In this document: one piece after another, positions 1-7,297 of the stretch
Numbering within the stretch: the first letter of the stretch is position 1
Layout: the number at the start of each line of letters is the position of its first letter
DNA from: CAZLFQ01 sp964625465
GTDB lineage: Bacteria; Pseudomonadota; Alphaproteobacteria; Rickettsiales; Midichloriaceae
Assembly: GCA_964625465.1 (NCBI GenBank)
Contig: CAZVFD010000016.1
Location: 1 to 27,300 of the forward strand
DNA: 27,300 nt
Reading direction: 5' to 3'
Made by a program: the position numbers and the translations under genes
The notes under the pieces: generated by a model
Told to the model about the DNA's origin: nothing
Database searches by the model: none
What the model saw: the letters and a program-made list of their open reading frames with translations, nothing else

Positions 1-1886
1 TTGTAGTATTTGTTATTACAATGTCGTGTCTTCGGATCTTTATTATATTTATCACACATTGCTTGAAATGATTTGCCCTTCTCATACTCTGAACTTGCGC
101 TATGCGATGTCACATACATAAATTGCGCACGATTTTTTTTGAGCATTTCAAACAATTGTGTAAAACTAGCTTTACCATATTCCATAGCATTGCAGCTGTT
201 AGTATGAGTTAAAAGCCTAATATCATCAGAATTTAATAATGCTAATGATCCAATAGTAACCAGTCTTTTTCTACATCCCATCATCACTTGATTAGAAAAT
301 ATCACTTCTCTTTTTGATTCAGGTTTAATTTCTAAATATTGTTGTAAACTACAGTAACCTTTCCTTAGCGCTTCATTCACAATAGGATTTAATAACAACC
401 TTCTAAAATCTTGATATGTTTCATCATATAACTTAGATAGCCGCGATCTATCACCAATATCTCTTTGGTAAGTATTATAAATAATCTGGCCTATTTGAAT
501 AATTTTATCACTACTCCATTTTCGTAGGTCTTCTGGTAAAATAAATCTTGCACGCAAACATTCCCGAACATCATCTTGAAAGATAATACCACATTTCATG
601 TCTCGATTTTTTAAGCAGTCCTGGAGAAATTCTCTATCTTCTTTGGCCTTAAAAATTTCAAACATCTCAATTTTATCTGGGGTGCCAAAATATAACTTCA
701 TGATGTTTTTAGACAACTTGCTAAGCTCAAGAATACCCAAAGCCCCATTAAGAAATTTATGCAAAAAGTTTATTTCTTCTGCTGTGTATAATTTTCTATG
801 AAGAAATCCGACGATACCTGGTATAGATCTTATTGTGCTTAATATCGCATTACTAGTTCGAATATCTAGCCCACTGCTTACTAGATTAATCACTTGGGAA
901 AGTATTAACTTAATTATTTCATTTGAATACGGTCTTAGCGTCATCAAATCACATAAAAATCTTCTTAGTATTCCTGGTTTTCTATATATATCAATCATTG
1001 TATCATTATTAGAATCAATGATTTCTTTAATTCTTTCTAATTGATCTTTAATTCTTGATTCATAATCAACCACTTCTTGCTCATGAACATCCTCAAGATC
1101 TAAATGTAGTTTGCGCGCATTAAATAAATAGAAATTTATAGTCTCATAGATTGCTCCCCTAGCCATTTCTAAATCAGCTAATTCTTGCTCCGTTTTCGCC
1201 CTGAGCTTAACCTGCGTCCACTTTAAATCAGATTGAGATTTTGCATTCACAACACTTCTAAATTGCTCTAATTGGTTGTTACGAGCTTCTGGAATTAAAT
1301 TAACAACCTCAGCTATAAATTTTTTACTTATTGCTGTCACCTCATTCTTTATCTCTGCTATAGGATTTTTAGAGAGTTTTAGCCATTTTGCGTAATCAAA
1401 AAACTCAAAATTCCCCGAAACAATATCGGCATAATAAAGCAAGCTTTCTTTCGAGACTGCAACATTATCGATTTTGTCTATGAACGATATTATAGCACTA
1501 AATTCGCAAGGCTGTTTTTTAATAAGATTGTGTAATTCCAATATTACTAATTGCCCATACTCTGAATCAATTAAACTTCCTAAAATATCATTCCCATATT
1601 TCAAGATTTCATCATAAGTAGTTTCGGTCAAAGTAGTTTGTTCCGCCTTATATCTTAGAACAAGTTTTTCAACTAGCTGGCTATTTTGATTCTCTTCGAC
1701 AACGCTTGATTTTTGTTCTTCTAGGCGTCTTTCTAATTGCGCGACCTCCCTATTAATTAACTCCTTGATTGGATTTGTAAGCGGCTCTCTATTCAATAAT
1801 CTGAGTATATAATCTATTTTACTCCTATAATCCTGCTTAAAATTATCAGGCCAAGCTTCGATTTTCGCTAAAATTTCTTCTTTCAT
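1..1886 (-). CDS. large uncharacterised protein, N-terminal 628 codons (runs off left edge)
   Basis: Reading the minus strand from the ATG at 1886-1884, I find an uninterrupted frame of 628 codons to the window edge, so the gene is 3'-truncated here. The start reads MKEEILAKIEAWPDNF. The protein looks soluble: I see no signal peptide or membrane segment. Charged helical stretches rich in Glu, Lys and Gln fill roughly residues 40-100 and 220-310, with coiled-coil character. The last 60 or so visible residues contain several Cys and His. I recognise no family or catalytic motif. Upstream is a near-consensus promoter (TTGATA, 16-base spacer, TATAAT) shared with the divergent carrier gene. There is no strong ribosome binding site before the ATG. 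Size, orphan status and its own promoter are compatible with a secreted effector, but that is inference only. Confidence 0.8.
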   Translation of the reverse strand, partial: MKEEILAKIEAWPDNFKQDYRSKIDYILRLLNREPLTNPIKELINREVAQLERRLEEQKSSVVEENQNSQLVEKLVLRYKAEQTTLTETTYDEILKYGNDILGSLIDSEYGQLVILELHNLIKKQPCEFSAIISFIDKIDNVAVSKESLLYYADIVSGNFEFFDYAKWLKLSKNPIAEIKNEVTAISKKFIAEVVNLIPEARNNQLEQFRSVVNAKSQSDLKWTQVKLRAKTEQELADLEMARGAIYETINFYLFNARKLHLDLEDVHEQEVVDYESRIKDQLERIKEIIDSNNDTMIDIYRKPGILRRFLCDLMTLRPYSNEIIKLILSQVINLVSSGLDIRTSNAILSTIRSIPGIVGFLHRKLYTAEEINFLHKFLNGALGILELSKLSKNIMKLYFGTPDKIEMFEIFKAKEDREFLQDCLKNRDMKCGIIFQDDVRECLRARFILPEDLRKWSSDKIIQIGQIIYNTYQRDIGDRSRLSKLYDETYQDFRRLLLNPIVNEALRKGYCSLQQYLEIKPESKREVIFSNQVMMGCRKRLVTIGSLALLNSDDIRLLTHTNSCNAMEYGKASFTQLFEMLKKNRAQFMYVTSHSASSEYEKGKSFQAMCDKYNKDPKTRHCNNKYY

Positions 1887-1898
1887 CTATTTTCTTAA

Positions 1899-1927
1899 TA
1901 TACACTCTCTATAAAAAGTATTATAAT
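1899..1927 (+). promoter_or_regulatory. sigma-70 promoter for the EamA carrier gene
   Basis: TATACA (1899-1904), a 17-base spacer and TATAAT (1922-1927) precede the ATG at 1950. The -35 matches consensus at 4 of 6 positions and the -10 is perfect. It overlaps the oppositely directed promoter, so the two transcription starts compete for the same DNA. Confidence 0.45.
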
Positions 1928-1947
1928 AGGCAAAAAGTTAATATCAA
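1920..1947 (-). promoter_or_regulatory. sigma-70 promoter for the left-edge orphan gene
   Basis: On the minus strand TTGATA (1947-1942) is followed after 16 bases by TATAAT (1925-1920). The predicted transcription start is near 1913, about 27 bases before the ATG at 1886. The -10 shares the palindrome ATTATAAT (1920-1927) with the divergent promoter for the carrier gene. Confidence 0.5.
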
Positions 1948-1949
1948 AC

Positions 1950-2840
1950 ATGTTTAAATCACTACGCATAAGTAATGAGCTTCAAGGGATTGCCATAATG
2001 GTTCTTACCTGCTTCTGCTTTGCATGTGTTAACGTATCAATTAGGCCTTTAACCAAAATTTTTGACCCTATGGTTTTGGTTTCTTATCGCAGCCTCTTCT
2101 GTATGATATTAGTTTTACCAATTGTACTGCTGCAAGCCCACAAACAACCCTTACCAAAGTTTTCACAAACCAATTATCTTAAAGGCTTCGTTGATTTTAT
2201 TAGCATCCCTGCTTGGACAATTGCAATACATAACATGAAAATTGGCGAAACTGTAGCATTAAGCTTTATAACTCCCCTTTTATCCGCAATTTTGGCAATT
2301 ATTTTTCTTAAAGACCGCCTTGATAGAAGAAGATGGACAGCGCTAATAATTGGCTTTACGGGAGCATATATAGTTATGAACCCAAACAGCGATAACTATA
2401 ATTCATATGCACTGTATGCGCTTTTCAGTTGCCTATGCTGGGCAGCAGCCAATGTAATGGCAAAGCAACTCACTAATGAAAAGCAACATCCTGCCATTAT
2501 TGTGCTTTATGGTAATATCATTATCTTTGCTCTTTCTTTACCATTTTTATATCAGCATGGCAGAATGATAAATTTCGAGGAATTTATTATGTTACTTACC
2601 ATGTCATTTTTTGCATGTTCAGGACACTTTTGCTTAGCTTGGGCTTATACCAAAACCAAAATGAGCAATTTACTTGCAATTGACTATACCCGCTTAATTT
2701 TCTCTACATTGTTAGGATTTACATTTTTTGGTGAGATCGTTGGCATCAATACTATGCTAGGCACTGCAATTATTCTTGCTAGCTCAATTTATTTAGCAAC
2801 TTCGCAAAAACACGACTCGGCAATCAAGGTTAGAAGCTAA
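1950..2840 (+). CDS. EamA/DMT-family inner-membrane carrier
   Basis: This is a 296-residue, very hydrophobic protein with about ten membrane helices arranged as two EamA halves, the usual size and layout of the drug/metabolite transporter superfamily. The first half starts with a helix at about residues 13-33, and its end is marked by the short basic turn KDRLDRRRW (about 121-129). The second half begins around residue 150 and carries the family-typical late stretch LLGFTFFGEI followed by a last helix. In Rickettsia, EamA-family members include the S-adenosylmethionine uptake carrier Sam, so uptake of a host metabolite is a reasonable guess, but substrate cannot be read from sequence. It has its own promoter and is followed by a second membrane protein gene on the same strand. 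Confidence 0.88.
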   Translation: MFKSLRISNELQGIAIMVLTCFCFACVNVSIRPLTKIFDPMVLVSYRSLFCMILVLPIVLLQAHKQPLPKFSQTNYLKGFVDFISIPAWTIAIHNMKIGETVALSFITPLLSAILAIIFLKDRLDRRRWTALIIGFTGAYIVMNPNSDNYNSYALYALFSCLCWAAANVMAKQLTNEKQHPAIIVLYGNIIIFALSLPFLYQHGRMINFEEFIMLLTMSFFACSGHFCLAWAYTKTKMSNLLAIDYTRLIFSTLLGFTFFGEIVGINTMLGTAIILASSIYLATSQKHDSAIKVRS

Positions 2841-2897
2841 AAGCTTGATTTCATTCTAGTTAATCGCTAACGTTGATTTATAAGATAAGGTCTCATT

Positions 2898-3803
2898 ATG
2901 AAATTTTTGAATTTATTATGGCTTGGCTATAGGAATTTTTTTAGCCATATCAGCATCTTTTTTGTATACACTTTGCTTTCCTATTTTGTATGGCTTTTGA
3001 TTATTGGGGTTTTAGACTTTGAATTTAAATTTGATGCTAATAAGTTTTCTATAGATTCTTTATCAATAAACTTAGCATCAATGATTTATTACTTTGAACT
3101 GTGGATGTTTCTTTACCTAATGTATGTACTTAACACAGCATATATAACCTTCGTGAGCTTTGAAAAAAGAAGTCTGCGGATTTTTAGCAAGATTTTTTAT
3201 TTCATCAAATTTTGCTTTAAAAGCCTGCCAAGACTGATAACTACCTTCTTCGCAAAGCCCACTCTTTTCGCTAGTTTATTTCTCTTTCCTATTCTTCTAT
3301 TAGCTGTGTGCTCATTTTTTATGAACTTTTACGATGTCAGCAAGCCGGTCGCAGAATCGATACTTACTCTCATTACCTTTCCAGCATTTGGCTTATGTAT
3401 GGTTTTATTCGTACATTACTACTTAAGACTTTCCCTAGTTGAATATTCAGTTCTAATCAATAAATGTAGCTTTAAAGAAGCTTATGAGATAAGCGTAATT
3501 GGTGTTGATGGTTATAAGTTAGATATTTTTATTTGCATGATCATCAATCTTGCACTAAGCGCCGCAATTTTCACTAGTGAATCGGCGATGCTGATTCCTC
3601 CACATGAGTTACTAAAAGATCTGGATACCGAAAACCTGTTTGACTTAGGTACAAATATAGTTTTGTTTAAAGCTTTTTTCTATTTCAACATTCCGTTTAT
3701 TCCACTTTGGGCAACATACATTTCTAATTGCCAAGTATTCAAAAAATACTCATATAGAAACGATGAAGAGTCAGCTGTGAAAGCTTGGGAAAACTCGTAT
3801 TAA
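2898..3803 (+). CDS. uncharacterised multi-pass membrane protein
   Basis: This is a 301-residue protein rich in Phe, Leu, Tyr and Ile, with about six predicted membrane segments: near residues 15-40, 62-82, 118-140, 155-180, 210-230 and 262-285. The ATG is supported by AAGG at 2887-2890, seven bases upstream. I recognise no family; the general look is of an inner-membrane protein with paired helices, similar to the many DUF membrane proteins of intracellular alphaproteobacteria. It lies 57 bases after the EamA carrier on the same strand and may be co-transcribed with it, though the spacing also allows its own promoter. The next gene is convergent. Confidence 0.8.
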   Translation: MKFLNLLWLGYRNFFSHISIFFVYTLLSYFVWLLIIGVLDFEFKFDANKFSIDSLSINLASMIYYFELWMFLYLMYVLNTAYITFVSFEKRSLRIFSKIFYFIKFCFKSLPRLITTFFAKPTLFASLFLFPILLLAVCSFFMNFYDVSKPVAESILTLITFPAFGLCMVLFVHYYLRLSLVEYSVLINKCSFKEAYEISVIGVDGYKLDIFICMIINLALSAAIFTSESAMLIPPHELLKDLDTENLFDLGTNIVLFKAFFYFNIPFIPLWATYISNCQVFKKYSYRNDEESAVKAWENSY

Positions 3804-3849
3804 ACATTTTCAATATGTCTCTTGACCAAAGATTAGGTAAATGCTCAAC

Positions 3850-5664
3850 CTAAACAAACTCAAAATTACTAGGTACAATCAAAGCTCCGCTGTTATCAAC
3901 GCACATTTTATTAAAAAACTCAGGGAATTCTTTAGATATATTATCTTGTTCTTCAGTAGTAAGAACCAAACCTCTATCTAACAAATTGTCTAGCACATTA
4001 GTATTTTTGTAATATACCAAGCCTGCTATTAATCTTCCTACATAATCATTCCCATCTTCAGATGTCACTCTTTCAGACAAGTCTAACCTTTCACTAATTA
4101 TTCGATTTAGAGCCCCATCTCTTCCTAAGCTAATTGCAGATGAAATAGCAGTACTTAAGCAGCTTCCTTCACAAAAACTAAAAAAACCATTAAAAAACTT
4201 TGGTTGATTGAACAATATAGAATATTCAACACCTCTCTCAATTATAAATGATGCCAAAGTACCCAACTTCTCTTCAGATTTTGCACTAACAAATTCTTTG
4301 ACTTCATGAAATATTGTCTTTGCAAATTCAGGTCTATCATAAACTATGGACTTAGACATAGCTTTATCTAGAAAATTCAAATAATCTTTGGTATTATCAT
4401 CACGCATTTGTTGAATTAGTGATAAAAACATATCGAATATAGGTTTATTACCATACTTAACTGCTGCTTCTAACACTTCAGCAAAATAAAAACCAGATTC
4501 ATCATTGCATGCGATCACATCAAGTATGTTTTGCTTATTATTTTGAACCGCATATTCAATTGATTCATCAATCACCATTAAAAATGGCCTGATATTTTCA
4601 TCGCAAGTCACCTTTACATTGTCGTCGTACTTCATTTTATAAAGCTTGACTAACTCTTTATAATTTGAGTAATAAACAACTTCAGGACACTGTCTTTCAA
4701 GGTCATTCAGCACATTGTTTTTCACAGCATATTCAATTACCGATCGAACAGTTTCTTTTGAGACATCTAAAATTGCTGAGTTTTCTAGCTTGGAAAAAAT
4801 TTGAGAAGCAGATGTTTCATTAATTTCACCTTGCAATTCCAAGCTAACCTTTAGCCACTGCAGCTCACTTTTAAAAGCCGTGATTTTGCTTTTTAAATTG
4901 CTTTTTACAATCTTTGCACTCGCCTTAATTCCAACTAAATTCAGATTATATATCAACTTACTTGTTAAATTTAAAATCTCTTCTTCTTTGCCAATTAAGA
5001 GCTCAATTGCTTTAATCATTTTCTTTTTATCAGTAACGCAGCTACTAACTAAATGGGAATACTCAATCTTGAACAATTCTTTAAAATCTTCGTTGTAAAA
5101 TAAGCTATAGCTAAAATCTACTATTGCATTATGCGGATTTCCATTTATTTCTATGACGCCCCTATTTTGATCGTGAAGATCTGTATGCCTCAAGAACTCG
5201 GTAACGACTAGAAACTCTTCTGCACCCCCAAGAGGTTTAAAAACTTCGAGATTTTTATTCTCCTTCAAATAACCTTCACTAAAAGCTTGCAAGGGTAGTA
5301 CTGCGTTTTGCCCATCAATTACGTAACCACTATCAATTAGAGGTGATACAACCCAATTCTTTTTGGCAAATTTATCAAGAGTCTGAAATTTATTTAAAAG
5401 ATAAGAGGCAGTTCTAATTACAGTTGTCCCATTTTGTTTTGAAAAAACCAAATCAACTTTAGGAGCTCGCTCATTCAAAAGTAAATGAGCTATATTGCTT
5501 GAAACATACTCCTTTACAATAGCATTAGCTAACATTTTCTTTACTAGACAGCGCGAGACTTTACCACTTTCGGGATCTTTATATCTATAAAATCCGCCCT
5601 CTTCTACACCATTATCTTTAGACTTATATAATTTAAAATTATCAAACAAAACAATATCAGACAT
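3850..5664 (-). CDS. kinase-like fold protein with ankyrin-like repeats, candidate T4SS effector
   Basis: This is a 604-residue soluble protein with two visible parts. Residues about 10-195 resemble a protein-kinase-like fold. VKK (41-43) could supply the strand-3 lysine and E52 the helix-C glutamate. HTDLHDQN (160-167) matches the HxDxHxxN type of catalytic loop seen in APH, HipA and ABC1-like kinases, and IVDF (181-184) supplies a metal-binding Asp (D183). From about 305 onward there are helical repeats with recurring cores: EYAVKNN (311), YAVQNN (371), AVKYGN (401), SIVYDR (439), SILFNQ (482), AISLGR (510) and LVYYKN (549). These look like degenerate ankyrin repeats. The middle (200-300) is charged and helical. 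No signal peptide or membrane helix is present. The gene has its own strong promoter. Kinase plus ankyrin in a Rickettsiales genome with a T4SS suggests a host-directed enzyme; substrate and actual activity are unknown. Confidence 0.78.
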   Translation of the reverse strand: MSDIVLFDNFKLYKSKDNGVEEGGFYRYKDPESGKVSRCLVKKMLANAIVKEYVSSNIAHLLLNERAPKVDLVFSKQNGTTVIRTASYLLNKFQTLDKFAKKNWVVSPLIDSGYVIDGQNAVLPLQAFSEGYLKENKNLEVFKPLGGAEEFLVVTEFLRHTDLHDQNRGVIEINGNPHNAIVDFSYSLFYNEDFKELFKIEYSHLVSSCVTDKKKMIKAIELLIGKEEEILNLTSKLIYNLNLVGIKASAKIVKSNLKSKITAFKSELQWLKVSLELQGEINETSASQIFSKLENSAILDVSKETVRSVIEYAVKNNVLNDLERQCPEVVYYSNYKELVKLYKMKYDDNVKVTCDENIRPFLMVIDESIEYAVQNNKQNILDVIACNDESGFYFAEVLEAAVKYGNKPIFDMFLSLIQQMRDDNTKDYLNFLDKAMSKSIVYDRPEFAKTIFHEVKEFVSAKSEEKLGTLASFIIERGVEYSILFNQPKFFNGFFSFCEGSCLSTAISSAISLGRDGALNRIISERLDLSERVTSEDGNDYVGRLIAGLVYYKNTNVLDNLLDRGLVLTTEEQDNISKEFPEFFNKMCVDNSGALIVPSNFEFV

Positions 5665-5690
5665 CTTATTCCCCCCAGAATGAGGAGCTA

Positions 5691-5719
5691 ATTATATCAA
5701 AAAATCACTGAAAAATCAA
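5691..5719 (-). promoter_or_regulatory. sigma-70 promoter for the kinase-like gene
   Basis: On the minus strand TTGATT (5719-5714), a 17-base spacer and a perfect TATAAT (5696-5691) precede the ATG at 5664. The ribosome binding region before the ATG is a run of six G (GGGGGGAATAAG), which is unusual in this AT-rich sequence. Confidence 0.55.
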
Positions 5720-5739
5720 TGCTTTGTGTAAAAGAGACG

Positions 5740-6468
5740 TTATTTGCAGTACGCAGTTAGTTCAGAATCCACCGCAACACGGTCGTCAAAGACGAAACAC
5801 CTACCCTGCCACATGTTTTCTTGGCCTTTAGTATCTTCAAGATATTGCAACACACCACCCTTTAAATGGTAAACATTTTTAAAGCCAATATTTTTCATGT
5901 AAGCTGTTGATTTTTCACATCTAATGCCGCCAGTACAGAACATAGCAATTGGGGTCTCTTTATCAACCCCTTTTAGGTTACGCTCAACCCATTCAGGAAG
6001 ATCACTAAAATTTCTAGTCTTAGGGTTTGTAGCGTTCTTAAACGTACCAAAAATCACTTCGTAATCGTTTCTGGTATCAATAGTTATGGTTTCTTTGCGA
6101 GAAATAAGTTCATCCCACTTTTTCGCATCCAAATACTCACCAACCTTCGACATATCAAGATCTTTGATTTTCAGCCGCACTATTTCTGGCTTTAGACGAA
6201 CTTTCATCTTACTGAATGGCATTTTCTCACTAAAGCTTTCTTTGAACTCCATATCATAAAATTCAGTCATGCTCGTAATGAATTTATAAAAAGCGTCAAT
6301 AGCCTCTCTAGTCCCAGTAAGGGTTGAATTTAACCCCTCCTGCGCAAGCAGGATAGTCCCTTTGATTTTATGGTCATTACAAAACCTGATAAACTTCACT
6401 CGCTTATCTTCGAAATCTGGAAGATCAACGAACTTATAAAAGGTTGTTACTACAAAGTTTGCCGACAT
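5740..6468 (-). CDS. trhO: tRNA uridine(34) hydroxylase TrhO (rhodanese family)
   Basis: This is a 242-residue protein of the YceA/TrhO family, which hydroxylates uridine 34 of tRNA to 5-hydroxyuridine in the cytoplasm using oxygen. The N-terminal domain (about 1-95) carries the family signature GTILLAQEGLNSTLTGT (37-53). The rhodanese domain (about 115-225) has the active-site loop CTGGIRCEKS with Cys178 and Cys184, followed by the typical YHLKGGVLQYLE. The C-terminus ends in Cys-containing CFVFDDRVAVDSELTAYCK. The family is usually somewhat longer because of a Cys-rich C-terminal extension, so this is the short form. The start codon lies one base after the stop of the reading frame downstream of ppa, implying co-transcription with ppa. 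Confidence 0.93.
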   Translation of the reverse strand: MSANFVVTTFYKFVDLPDFEDKRVKFIRFCNDHKIKGTILLAQEGLNSTLTGTREAIDAFYKFITSMTEFYDMEFKESFSEKMPFSKMKVRLKPEIVRLKIKDLDMSKVGEYLDAKKWDELISRKETITIDTRNDYEVIFGTFKNATNPKTRNFSDLPEWVERNLKGVDKETPIAMFCTGGIRCEKSTAYMKNIGFKNVYHLKGGVLQYLEDTKGQENMWQGRCFVFDDRVAVDSELTAYCK

Positions 6469-6469
6469 A

Positions 6470-6739
6470 TTATTTATGATTCTTAATAGCTTGATTTATA
6501 ATCTCTTTTGCTTCTGCTGCATCTTTTGATTTTTTAATCAATTCAACATTACCAAGAACAATACCATAATATATCATTTCTNNNNNNNNNNGTAAGAATT
6601 CCCAAATCACCTTCAAGAGTGCGAGCTGATACAGATACAGCCTCTACGCCTTCATTTGTTTTTTTTAGCTTCTCAATTGAAGCTTTTATGTCTTGTTCAG
6701 TTTGCAAAGACTCTGAATTTTTTCTAATTTCTTGTAGTT
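6470..6739 (-). pseudogene. open frame after ppa, interrupted by a 10-N gap: displaced ppa 3' end or small overlapping gene
   Basis: On the minus strand a second frame is open from about 6739, overlapping the 3' end of the called ppa frame by about 54 bases and running to the gap at 6582-6591. It reads KNSESLQTEQDIKASIEKLKK and then on to EGDLGILT. Left of the gap 36 codons stay open to a TAA at 6470-6472. The final stretch SKDAAEAKEIINQAIKNHK resembles the usual C-terminal helix of bacterial pyrophosphatases (consensus-like DAAEAKxEI). A run of six T at 6718-6723 (six A on the coding strand) is where one extra A would fuse ppa to this frame. No ATG lies in the upstream part; a TTG could serve as start. 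Either the ppa frame is shifted and carries extra sequence before its last helix, or a small unrelated gene overlaps ppa. Confidence 0.4.
6582..6591. other. assembly gap (10 N)
   Basis: Ten N of placeholder length interrupt the reading frame downstream of ppa. The true gap length is unknown. Confidence 0.95.
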
Positions 6740-7159
6740 CTCAAAGAAATGCTCAATTCTATTTATCACTAATTCAGGGAGATCTTTATACGAATTTATT
6801 TTCTCAAACGACGGATCAATTTTAGCTGCGGGAACTGCTAAGATCTTCTCATCAGAACCTTTCTCGTCTTCGGTCATCAACACACCAATCGGACGCACTG
6901 TAATCATAGCACCAGGTACTATTGGGTAATTTGAATAAACTAGCACATCTGCTGGATCACCATCACCAGATAAAGTGTGCGGAATAAACCCGTAATTACA
7001 AGGGTAAGACATTGTAGTCTGCATAAATCTATCAACGACTATAATTCCTGCTTCCTTATCGAATTCATATTTAATTGGCCCAGCATTCATTGGGATTTCA
7101 ATTATAACATTAACTTCATCAGGAGCTTTTTTTCCAACTGTAATTCTATCTAATTGCAT
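6686..7159 (-). CDS. ppa: inorganic pyrophosphatase, C-terminus disrupted
   Basis: This is a cytoplasmic family I inorganic pyrophosphatase, which hydrolyses diphosphate to phosphate and drives biosynthetic reactions. The 157-residue frame carries the family landmarks: EIPMNAGPIKYEFDK near residues 21-35, YPCNYGFIPHTLSGDGDPADVL around 52-74 with the metal-binding Asp residues, and EDEKGSDEKILAVP around 97-110 (the DEKI motif). Bacterial members are usually about 170-180 residues, and after HFFENYKKLEK a conserved segment with Trp (GKWVKV...GW) is expected. Here the frame instead runs into IQSLCKLNKT and stops, directly after a run of six A. An A-run indel is the simplest explanation, but the Trp segment is absent in all three frames. 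The ATG at 7159 is preceded by AAGG seven bases upstream. ppa and trhO form a likely operon. Confidence 0.88.
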   Translation of the reverse strand: MQLDRITVGKKAPDEVNVIIEIPMNAGPIKYEFDKEAGIIVVDRFMQTTMSYPCNYGFIPHTLSGDGDPADVLVYSNYPIVPGAMITVRPIGVLMTEDEKGSDEKILAVPAAKIDPSFEKINSYKDLPELVINRIEHFFENYKKLEKIQSLCKLNKT

Positions 7160-7198
7160 TGATATACCTTAATTTTAATATCGTGTATTACATACCAC

Positions 7199-7242
7199 AT
7201 TTTACCAATTACCGCAAGATCATTACACCGCACGGGTAAAAT
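7199..7242. repeat. inverted repeat between ppa and ribonuclease J
   Basis: ATTTTACC (7199-7206) and GGTAAAAT (7235-7242) are perfect complements separated by 28 bases, in the divergent spacer between ppa and the ribonuclease J gene. The spacing is too long for a good hairpin but suits a paired protein-binding site. Confidence 0.35.
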
Positions 7243-7253
7243 TTGCTGTTTAG

Positions 7254-7259
7254 TATAAT
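7254..7259 (+). promoter_or_regulatory. probable -10 box for the ribonuclease J-hemC operon
   Basis: A perfect TATAAT lies 39 bases before the ATG at 7298. No good -35 sits 16-18 bases upstream, so the promoter may depend on an activator, perhaps acting at the inverted repeat just upstream. Confidence 0.3.
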
Positions 7260-7297
7260 TTCTGATACACTTGGCTGAATTAATAATTTAACAATTG

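Noticed and set aside
3833..3853. TTAGGT-N9-ACCTAA hairpin between the convergent genes at 3803 and 3850
   Set aside because: The stem is only six bases, the loop nine, and no T-run follows; it also enters the stop of the minus-strand gene. Too weak to call a terminator.
6592..6740. Possible rickettsial palindromic element inserted in the ppa 3' end
   Set aside because: Only one six-base inverted repeat (AGCTTC/GAAGCT) is visible, far shorter than the long palindromes of those elements; the frame disruption is reported instead without that name.
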